Positions 43,971 through 55,900 of a DNA stretch of 64,000 nt are shown here, one piece after another (position 1 is the stretch's first letter; the number at the start of each line of letters is the position of its first letter). The stretch comes from Bombyx mori (taxonomy: Eukaryota; Arthropoda; Insecta; Lepidoptera; Bombycidae). A program made the translations under genes and the position numbers. The stretch covers positions 16,308,001 through 16,372,000 of the forward strand of contig NC_085107.1 of NCBI RefSeq assembly GCF_030269925.1. The letters run 5' to 3'. The notes under the pieces are model-generated. The model searched no databases. It was not told the DNA's origin and saw only the letters and a list, made by a program, of their open reading frames with translations.

Positions 43971-46900
43971 GTAATATTATATAGCGCTACAATCTGTCAA
44001 AATTGAATAAGGAATTTGAATTGAATTTAAGAAATAAATCTTTATAAAAACGTTTTTGACAGTCGTCGTGGCCTAAAGGATAAGACGTCCGGTGCATTCG
44101 TATCTAGCGATGCTGCGGTGTTCGAATCCCGCAGGCGGGTACCAAATTTCCTAATGAAATACGTACTTAACAAATGTTCACGATTGACTTCCACGGTGAA
44201 GGAATGACATCGTGTAATAAAAATCAAACCCGCAAAATTATAATTTGCGTAATTACTGGTGGTAGGACGTCTTGTGAATCCGCACGCGTAGGTACCACCA
44301 TACTGCCTATTTCTGCCATGAAGCAGTAATGTGTTTAGGTCTGAAGGGTGAGGCAGCTATTGTACCTTAGAACCTTAGACCTTAGAACTTATATCTCAAG
44401 ATGGGTGGCGGCGTTTACGTTGTAGATGTCAATGGGTTCCGGTAACCACTTAACACCAGGTGGGCTGTGGGCTCGTCCACCAATCTAAGCAATAAAAAAA
44501 ATGTTATTAAATAGTATTTAAATTATTATTACAGAAAAAATGACAAAAAGACTCATAAGAAAATTGGGAAAAAAGATAAGTTCCACAGACTAAAAGCTGG
44601 AGGTACTCTTACAATATGCTACGCACCTGCTCTTCTGGGCAATCCATCTCAATTTGCTGTTTATGCTACGGTTAGGCGATCCATATTGGCCCGTTGGAGA
44701 AATCTCCAAAGTAATTCTTCAGAGGCATCTGATGACAGCGACAATGAAGAAGGTGTTTCCCCAGTTCCTATCAACAAATTGCCTAAGGTAATACATACGC
44801 CATCATTGTGATCGAATTTTTTTTTACAAAAAACTCAACGAATGCCATCGAGCAACCTCCTTTTTCACCAGATATGGCCTCAGCTGTCTTCTTCATTTTG
44901 CCTAAACTCAAATTACCACTTTGTAGCATCCGTTTTCATTCGGTAGACGACAAAAAATAATTCGCGGCGAGAACTAAACTCAATTCCGGAAATAGTGCTT
45001 AAATTATTTTGATGAATGGATTATTCCTTGGCGTAAATGTCTAATCTGAAGGAGCATACTTTGAAGATGATAAAATAAAGTTGGATGAATAACTAAAACT
45101 TTGTAGATTCTTGTACTTTTCCCGGGGTACTTTCTTGACAGATTTAGTACAAAGAACATATTTTAGATTACTTTTTTTAAACAAACACCCAATAAATTCA
45201 TTATAATGTTTACAGATCACAGGAGTAGGTCTTCGTACAGTTTTCTCTCTTATTTCACAAGCTAAGATAACCAATCCGCATTTTTGCGAGCAAGCGTTAA
45301 AAGCACTCTTAGATGTACTGCAAGGGCATTCTCCTGAAGAGCTTTCGCAAGAACCAACCGATGTAAGTAGCTCCTGAAGAAGAAAATAAGGTTTAAAACA
45401 ATAATATTAATTTTTCTAAATTGTCATTGCGTTATTTATTTACAGATGATCTTTAATATACATTCTATGCTAGTTGAAGTGTCTAGTGGTGTGAGCCCTA
45501 GTGGTCGTTCTGAACATCCTTCAAAACTCACAGCTTTAAGCAGCTCTTGTTTAATTGCATTGTCAGTCGCACGTGGCGAAGCTGAATTAATATTAAATGC
45601 AGCGGCCTCCTTGGCAATGTGTGCTCCATTGTACTTAGACCAATACTTGAAGGTGAGAATTTCAATATTTAAAAGTTATGTAAAATATGTATCTTTTTTT
45701 TGTTATTGACATTAATTTTGAACATTCATTTATTTCTAGACTCCTGCAAATCTGACCACGCTACAACGAAGCGTTCAGTCCGTTATTCTGGGTTCTCCAT
45801 CCCGTAACCAGTGGTTGCAGTACGGTGTACCATCACTGTCGCTCATCAACAGTTTTCCTGTAGATCTTCCAGTTTCGTTAACGTCTGGTTCGGGTGACCT
45901 AGTTGTACGGTCTCTTGTATCGGACGGTTGTTATCTCTATGTTTTCACTTCCAAAGGATTGTTGAAGATTGGCTCTGGTTATGGCAGTTCTATAAAGCAA
46001 CATGTTTATTCTTATAAACCAGATTTTTTCGCGGGTGAGCGACATGGATGGCTTGGGTATTGTAGAGTAAGTGTTAATTTATATCTGAGAAAATAAAATC
46101 GTAACATATTATGTATGGCGTTGTCTTTCTAGCTTAGCCAAATTTTCTGAGTCGTGTCAATTTCAAACTCAAATTTATCTTGCTTTCATACAAAAAAAAC
46201 AGACTTGCAACATCAAAACGAATATAAGTCAATCCCGTTTTTTAAGTAAATTCTCGTTGTTTATGCTAAAATGTTACAAGGTTGGAACAGTGACAAAGTG
46301 AAAATGTTTTAAAGATATTTCCAATGCCGTATCATATATTTTTATATTTCAGACTAAGTTGTTTGTAAGAATTGGTAGAAAAAAGACTGATATCTACGAA
46401 ATAGATAGAGATACACTAGAAGTACGACAAACAATCAAATTAGATCCAGGGCTACCAGCACCGATTGAATCTAAATCCGCCGTGTTTAGTGATGGCAATC
46501 AAATTGGGCTAATCTTACTCACAAAATTTGTAAGTAACTAATATCTATCGTTTTCATGTCTTATGACATTCACTTTATGATGTCTTTAAACAAAAGCAAG
46601 CATGCAACACCGTGAGCTGTTCATTGAAATAAGTAAAATAAATGCACATTGTAACCTACCGTTTTGTTATTAATCTATTGTTTGTGTTAAATCAGGACAC
46701 GTTGACGATACGAATGTATAGTGTGGACACTGCAAGTCGTCAGGAAGGAACAAACATCTTGACTTCACAGAAAGAATTCAATGTGCACTTATTAAGGCGT
46801 AGAACGTTAGTAATGGGTCGGGCGCCATTCGAAGACATCCTGCCACGTCGGCCCCTTGATATGGACGTACCGGTTGCAACACAACTTGATGATAATGACG

Positions 46901-49900
46901 ACGACCCCCTCTTGAGTATTTGTGGGGGACAAGAATTTGGACTGCTAGCAACTGTATCAGGAAAGGTTTGTTTATTAGAGTATTTATTTTATTTGTATGA
47001 ATAATAGCAGGGTGATTTATCACACAGGGCATGTGGCGGGTAGCCATCATAGAACACAAGATATTTGACAATTGCCTGAACCTTGCTTACGACATTTTCA
47101 AGATAAGTTAGTATATATACAAGTTCCGAACAACAACCGGTCCGGTCTACCGAGCAATATCACCCGCTCGGTGAAAGATCTTCCCTTTGTCGTATACGTG
47201 CAGGGCACATTCTGAATAAATAAGACACGGTATTTTATACATCCATTCATCATAACATAGGATTGCGGGTTCGTTAGCGGCTTGACTATCGGCGGCTTAC
47301 TTATCTTTAACTAGCAATTGGCCCATAATTGGGTTTTTGTTGTGGAAATTTTGTCATTTTACTGACTGATTTATGAATATTTTTAACAAGAGTTAGTAAT
47401 TTTATTGCTATTCCGATAGCAGTATGTCCCTTTTCGATCGGATAGCATTGTTCTGCAACAGTATTTTCCAAAAAGTTATAAAAAATCTATAATTATAAAA
47501 ATGACTATAAAATTATATAGAATATTTATCTTAGAAATCTTTAAAAAATATAGTACGTTGACAAAATCAAATTAAATTAGAAACTTTTACAGGTATATTA
47601 CTGCGGCAAAGGCAGTAGTCTCGGTTACAAAGCGGCATCTGCTAACACAAAAAAATGGACTTTAATGAAAGAAACAACAGTCACGAAGAACGAAGCGCCG
47701 AATGCAAAAAAAGCAAAAATTGCTCAGGTGAATTTTATTAAAATCTGCACAATAATACGTTTTATTTAAATAACGAAATTATATTGTAGGAAATATACAC
47801 TAACTAACTGTACCCGTCCGCTTCGCTGGCCATTTAAAATTAACATTATTATTTCTCACCCCCACAAAGATTCTCATCATTAACGCTCCTGCAACTGGTG
47901 TAGGGAGTTCAACACTCATGTAAATATTAACCTATCCATTAAGTACATGTATTTTCTACAAGGATACCAAGGTTCAAGTCAATCGGATGCATGGTTCAGT
48001 AGTTATAACGGAACATCCGTAAAAACAACTGTAGATTTATATATTAGTATAGATATAGATATTTATAAATGATTTAAGGTGGCCGTCGGTCATGAGGGCG
48101 TACACGCTATATTAGTACTAGACAACGGCACGGCTTTGTTTACCGGTGTGGCAAGACGAGGAGAAGATGGTGATGCGATCAGACATCGACGGACACCAAA
48201 ACCTACAAGGCCTAAAAAGATATTCAAGGTTTGTCTTTATAATAACTTGAAATAACTATTTACTTTGAAAAAACCACTAAAATTTTGCGATAGCAACATT
48301 AGTTCCAACCTCCAACCGTACCAAAGACGACAGAGTCGTATAATAACTTCGATACTTACATTTGAATTAATATCCAAACATATTATTGTACTGGATAAAA
48401 TCGCCCTCACTACTCTATTAAATGAATAATTTTGAAGTCGTTGTGGCCTAAAGGATAAGATGACCGGTGCATTCGTATCTAGCGATGCACCGGTGTTCAC
48501 GATTGACTTCCACGGTGGAGGAATAACATCATGCAATAAAAATCAAACCCGCAAAAGATATAGTTTGTGTAATTACTGTTGGTAGAACGTATTATGGGTC
48601 CGCACTGGTAGTTACCACCATACTGCCTATTTCAGCCATGAAGCAGTAATGTGTTTAGGTCTAAAGGGTGAGGCAGCTGTTGTACCTTAGAACCTTAGAC
48701 CTTAGAACTTATATCTCAAGATAGATGGCGGCGTTTACGTTGTAGATGTCAATGGGTTCCGGTAACCACTTAACATAACAACCACAGGAGGGCCGTGAGC
48801 TCGTCCCCCTACTTAAGTAATAAATAAAAAAATAAGTGAAGAAAAAAAAATCACCGAAATATATGTACATTTTTATTAATATTCCAGGCTGAAGGACATC
48901 ACATAGTTTATGCGGCTTGTAACTATGGCTCCACCGCTTTGGTAACGCGTCAAGGTCTCTTACTAATGTTCGGAAAAGACACCCTGCATTGCGATTCGTC
49001 GGGACTAGTTCTCGGTCTCAGACACGAACGAGTCATACAGGTATGAAGTTTTCCAAAAACATTAGTGATATCATGAAATAAATGATAATGTTTTACATGG
49101 AATTGATGTCGAATTGAAACTTTTTCAGGTGGCGCTAGGGAAAGCTCATGCAGTTGTTTTAACGAGCTTCGGACTGGTCTATACCCTTGGTATAAACAAT
49201 AAGGGACAGTGCGGTCGCGAATTTGGATATACAAAAGAAAGTAAGCACACTTTTTACTGGTGGTAGGACCTCTTGTGAGTCCGCACGGGTAGGTATCACC
49301 GCCCCGCCTATTTCTGCCCTGAAGCAGTAATGCATTTCGGTTTGAAGCCGTTGTAACTTTACTGAGACATTTGAACTTATATCTCGAAGTGGGTGGCGGC
49401 ACTCACGTTGTAGGGCTCCGGTAACCACTTAACACCAGGTGGGCTGTGAGCTCGTCCATCGATCTATGCAAAAAAAAAAACAGTTTGTGTCGTTTTATCG
49501 TAATTGTCTCTTACTCTAAAATCTTATCTTGGTAATCTTGGTCCAAAGGATAAGACGCCTGGTGTTAGGAACACCAAGCCACTGTAAAGATTTCTGTGAT
49601 GTCACTACTCAAAATTTAAATATCGAATTGTTATGTCTTTGCTATTAAAGTTTTATATAGCGTATTGTTTTGTTTAGAACCGTCTCATTCTCGTCATCAT
49701 GACGAGAACAAAGACGAAGCCCGCATATGCCAGACGCCGCATAGCTGGACGACGGACTATTGTCGCGTGTGCGTGCTCTGCTGCGAGTGCACGGGATTCT
49801 CTAATGCGTGCCATTGCTCTCATTTACCAAACAGAGTGCCCGGAGAGTAAGTTTTTTTTAAGGGATTTTATGACCTGGTAACTAAGACCTTTAAGTCATG

Positions 49901-52900
49901 TCTTATTTTAATATATTTCTTAATTTTATGAAAAAATATAATATGGAGCGAAATGAAATGGAATGAAAATCATTAATTTAGGACATTAATCAACTGGGAT
50001 GAAATAAAATAAAATGAGATGAGATGATATGGGGTGAAATATATAATCTCAGTAAAATGGCGGTCAGAAGTTACGTCCAGCGGCTTTGTTTCATTTTCCC
50101 GCAATTGTGCACTTTCACAGATATTAAACAGTTAATAAACCACCGTTATTACACATTTAAACCCGAAGAAACTCTAAATAGACAAAATAAAACAAAATCA
50201 CACAACTTTACTCCTCGCGTCCCCGCCAAAAAGTAAAGTGACGGCGAGTAAGTTATCAACGCGATCGTTTTCGTTACCGAATCCTGGAATTTGACAAAAT
50301 AGTAAATTTGCTTAAAATTTGTGTAGAAAGTGTGGGTGCGGTGAAGGCGATAGCGGCTGCAGCGTTTGTGGAATTTGCCGTCGATGTGCGGACGCGTTTG
50401 CCGCGGCCGGACGCGCCGAATGTACCGAGCGTGTCTCGGACGCCGACGACGACGCGGACGCCGAGACATCGACCGCAGCAGAAGCTAAGAATGGTATTGA
50501 TATCAGTACATAAATGTGCGATAAATTATTTTTGTGTTGCTTTTCGAGTGTTGTTTCTTATTTATTATTTAAAAACCTCTTGTCTTTTCTATGCGCTATT
50601 TAAATTTGTAATTCTTTGGTTCGATGGCGAGGTTGTTAATACCAGTGTAATTGCAAGCTCATCGAAATTTTTATAGTAGATTTTGGCTGAGGAACGAAAG
50701 GTTGCTCTTCAACGGTTACAAGAGATAACCTTGTTAACTATGTCATAAATTCATTATTGTTATGAAAATAAAGTTTTATTTAAAATACTGAATTCCTGCA
50801 ATCCATTTATTTAGCGAAAGTCTTGGCTGTGCGGCTTAACTAGTAATATTTACCTTAGACCCGGAGCCATCGAGGTATACGCAATACGAGGGACATTCAA
50901 GCGGTCTAGACGATAGAGACACCAGCTTCAAAGTGAGTTGTCTTCCGCCTGCTCGCGTGGCTGTGCCCGGAGGACACCGCGTCGCGGCCGTTGCGTGTGG
51001 GCTTCATCATACTGTGCTACTCACCGAACATGGTGAGTTTTGCTGAGGAATACCTCTGAGACCGTGCAGCAAAGGTAGATTTTGCCTGCACATTCTATGT
51101 TGACAAAATCTGTAATACCAATTCGACTATTTTCGTAATATCTACAGATAACCCTATAACAATCTTGTAAAATACCCATTTTATAACAGGGTTTCACTCT
51201 AACACGAAAAGAAAAAGTCCCTAAAACTTTCTTTTAATACGGTACTTCTACAATACGATAACGAGATTTTTGTTTCAAATTATTTAGTAAATTACATTAT
51301 GCACTATGAACACACAATATATGGGAATAACGGAAATTTTAATGTTTATTTTCTATATATAATAGGTAAAAAAATACATACAGGCATAATTGAAATGTTT
51401 CATTCAGAAAAATTACTCTCTCTCTTTTTATACTGGCTTTTAGTCTCATAGCACGGTTTCGCACAACACGGGACTGTAGGAACATATCTACCGTGTTTTC
51501 AAAGGGTTATCTATTATACATTTACAACATCTATCCCATAGATTGATGTTTGTATAATAAATAGGCATTTCGTTATTAGGTGAAGTCTTGACATTCGGCT
51601 CAAACCAGTTTGGTCAGTTGGGCGCAGGCGATATATCAACACATCATCGAATAATCCGAGTAAAGGTACCTAAAGCTTCAGCCATCGCGGCTGGCAGTAA
51701 TCACACTGCTGTCCTGACTAGAGATGGAGAACTTTTCACTTTTGGCAGTTATCAGGTTAGTTTCGCTTTGAGAAATTTGTCGTAATATATTTATTTTCTG
51801 TGTTGTTATGATTATTGTTGTTCGTATTCAGAAAGGGTCACTCGGTCGTCCTTGCGATGACGACGCGCCTCGCTCGGAGAGAGGTCTGATATGGTACGCT
51901 ACCCCAGGGAGAGTACCCCGACTGGGTCCGCGGTATTCATGCAAGGCCGTTTGGATTTCGGCTTCAGGGGACCAAACATTCGTGCAAATCTCTCAAGCTC
52001 TCATCAAAACCGATACGCTTTTCAGCTCGACCATTACTTCCAACAATAACTGTATTCGTAAGTATTGTATTTAAATTAGATTTGATCTCTCATAGTTCGG
52101 CGAATGGTAAACATTAACGTTTATTACAGTGATTCTTCCGAATCGCCCGGAGCACACATTTAAATGTCTGACCATCAATAAGAACGACGGAACTTGTAAT
52201 GCTTGGACAGGTTCAGAACAAGTCGACTTTGTAAACACACTCGCGTGCCTCGATCCGCTTTACGATGTCCTGTGGTGCTACCATCCTCAGGTGCAAGTGA
52301 TAAGATGTTACAACATACTAGCATTCGATGCGCACAAGATACAGAGGTGCTGCAACAATGACCCTGACGGTTACGATGACGACAATGATTTCGATTATCC
52401 GAGCTGCGGAAACATGAGGCGCTTGGAAGATTTCAAGAACTTGGAGAGTTTCGAAGTGACATGCAGTAATGAAGAGAAGCCGACCGATATCGTGGCTCTA
52501 GTGAACATGTCGGTTCTGAGCCAAGAGCTGGCTATACCGTGTGCGCCAAAGTGTTCAATCACACGAATGCACGCGGTCCTGCATCTGCTCGCGTGTCTCG
52601 ACTCCCTGAACTATGCACACGATAACAAGTAAGTGTGTGTTTTATCCTAAGTTTTATCCTGCAACGGTTTTACGCTACTAGGCTTAGCTGAAATAATAAC
52701 AGAAATGACTATGTAGAAATAACAGTAACGCACTATTAGCAAGATTTCATAGAATAATTTTCGATGGTCATTCATTTTGAAAATAGTTTTTGGATGACAT
52801 TGTTTTGATTGATTTCGTTGAATTTTAATTAGCTCTTCATGGCCACTGATATGAAACCATTCTCATGTTTATATGCATTTTGTAAGTATTGTATTGGTTT

Positions 52901-55900
52901 GCTTAGATTTTCTAATGATTTTTTTTTAATAGATGACCGATTCCCGCACTCTCGAACGGTTTTATTGCAAGTTTTTACCCTACTTTAAGCTAGACACATA
53001 AAGGCTCTACGAAGTCATCGTTAATACCTACGTCATGCAACAAGTCACAATCATAAATCACAGTTTTTGCATACCGTTTTCAGTAGTATAGTGTTTGGCA
53101 AGTAGATGCTTTAGTTGACTTAATTTTATTAATATATAGATTGCAATTTGACGTCAGGCTGAGTCAAGTGGAGTGTAAACGAGACAACGCGTCTGCTCCA
53201 GAGGCGTCCATGAAAGAGGACTTCCTCACCGTGAACCGTTTCGAGAGCCACGGCGGAGGGTGGGGATACTCTGGACATTCCGTTGAAGCTATACGGTTTA
53301 TGTGCGACACCGATATATTGCTAGGTACTAAACGGGTTGAATTACACAAATTTTTGGTTATTTTAAAGCACTTTTAGCTTACCTAAATCATAATACGAAG
53401 GTGCTACCATTTTATCATTTTGACAAGCAACATTTAAGCTTTACATTTGTTGGGGGGGAACTATAAAATATCCCTTCATCATAAGCTATGAAGCATTACC
53501 GATCAATCTGCCAAGCTTTGTACAACGCTATTTGATGATTTATCCTACTAATATCTAATAAGGAAAAGCTTTAAGCTGCATTAACTTAGCACACACTACT
53601 ACTACATTGCGATTCAATTATTATTTGGTTGATTAACAAAAGGTAAGTGATAAAGAATGCAATGACTCATGAATTCTGGTCAACAATGAAAGCATGGAAT
53701 TTTGTTTCATTAGTAAAAATTCGTATTATGTTATGATAAAATTATTTCAAAATTTAAACGTTCCAAAGACAAAGAAATGTGGTAAGTGTCGGTTTTATAG
53801 TTCGTCAAAGGTCAAAGAGGTAAGCAAAGTATTTTGTGCACATGAAAATAATTTTGCTTTACCATTGTAATACCCAGGTTGAGCTTGTGAGTGTTTGGTG
53901 CGATCACGTACCCCCGTTATGTGAGCATTGCTACAAAATGAAATGAATATTTGTTAGATTTGAGAACTAATATCAAGTATACTCGTAATAATTTTCGGAA
54001 ACATAAATCTGTAAAGTTTTAATGAGCAGAAAAAAAATGTGTTACAGAAAACTCTTGGTATTGTTTCAATATTTTTAATAGCTAGGTATAATGAATAAAT
54101 AATCTGAGAAAAATCTCACACGCTTATCAGGCTCCAAGAAACAATTATTTACTTAGGTACATACCGTTAAATAAATACTTAAATATATTAAATACCAGGA
54201 CTAAGCCACGATCGTCGAGCCAGCAATCATGGACAATAACTACGGTTCTATCACTTCGATCGATTAAACTTTGCATCATGACTGATGTAAAATCTGGATT
54301 GATTATTAAATTCATAGGCTGTAAAAAAATCCCCTGATCCCCAACCCCCAGCTGTCACTTTTATCCTTTTGATCAAGTCTTTACGATTATACTTTACGAA
54401 AAAAAAAATTAGAAGGTATTATTAGAAGGTTATATACTATCTCGTCTACTCCTATTTAATAAATTATATTTTCGACATCGATCTTTGTGTACGAAATCAA
54501 AAAAAAAAAACATATTTCGTGGCAGGCCATTCCAAGTTTGGTATGAAATCACAGTACCGTGTGTTCCACCACAAAAGTGATTGTGATTCCTGGTTCGAAG
54601 GTAGGACAGTAGGTTTTCAAATGCAACGGAGACTTGACCAGATGGAATGCTCATCTGTATACTATCTATGGTTATAAAATGAATTCATTCAACCGTAACT
54701 GTTTAGGTTGGTCACCGATACTTATGGCAAGGTATCCGGTTAAGCAGTTGATTAGGCAGACATTTTAAATGACGATGCTATTCAATATAAGTATAAGCGT
54801 TTGATGGTCACGAGGGCCTTGCAAGGGTAAGATACCGAGCTTCAGGGCTCGAGTTATCATTGAGATGCTACATGACTTATTTTCTTAGGCGGTTATGGGC
54901 TGTTTGGGGGTCGTGGGGATTACACTGCGAAGATAAAGTTATATGACATTGGACTTGACGGCGGAGATCAAGAGGCTGATGGTGAATTGTTAGCCGAGAG
55001 CGACGAAATTGTATTCGAGTGCGCGCCGAGGGATCGTTTCCCGGTACTGTTCGAAACACCAGTACCAATAGTTGTGAGTATTAAGGTCTTACTAAATATT
55101 TCACAATTGACTTCCACGGTGAAGGAATAATATCGTGTAATAAAATAAAATACGCAAAATTATAATTTGCGTAATTACTGGTGGTAGGACCTCTTGTGAG
55201 TCCGCGTGGGTAGGTACGACCACCCTGCCTATTTCTGCCGTGAAGCAGTAATGCGTTTCGGTTTGAAGGGTGGGGGAGCCGTTGTAACTATACTTGAGAC
55301 CTTAGAACTTATATCTCAGGGTGGGTGGCGCATTTACGTTGTAGATGTCTATGGGCTCCAGTAACCACATAACACCAGGTGGACTGTGAGCTCGTCTTCC
55401 CATCTAAGCAATAAAAAAAAAAAAAATACAATCGCCAGTGAGTTACAAGTATTTGATTTAAAATAACCAGTACTTGTGTTAAGTGATCATTTAAAAATTT
55501 GCAGGCAAACCGATGGTATTTGGCGTGGGCTTGCATGAACGGTCCATCATCGGACTGTGGTTCTTCGGGACAAGCGATGGTAATAAATGATGAAGTCGGT
55601 TTCCATTTCAAATCCTCAAAGAAATCGAACAACGGTACCGACGTTAATGCTGGGCAGATACCGTGCCTCCTGTACAATATTGCAACGCCCGATCATAATC
55701 TTCCAATGAGGATTACCGACCCGGGAGAACCAATAATTCCTCTCAGTAAAAATATATCAAGGAAAGTTACAGTGCCGTGCTTCAGATCTTTAATATCACT
55801 ATTAACTTGGGGATGGGCATCTTTAAAAGAATTCATTTTGGACACGAACGGACAGATTCCTATTACCTACCAAAAACTGCTGTTGATGAAGCAGCAAAAG

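Noticed and set aside
48237..49428. Minus-strand ORFs of 89-150 codons
   Set aside because: They run through Bm1 and antisense hiw exons; no domain is recognised.
54430..54660. Minus-strand ORF with RTRNHNHF that recalls a LINE C-terminus
   Set aside because: Similarity is too short and no other LINE feature adjoins it.
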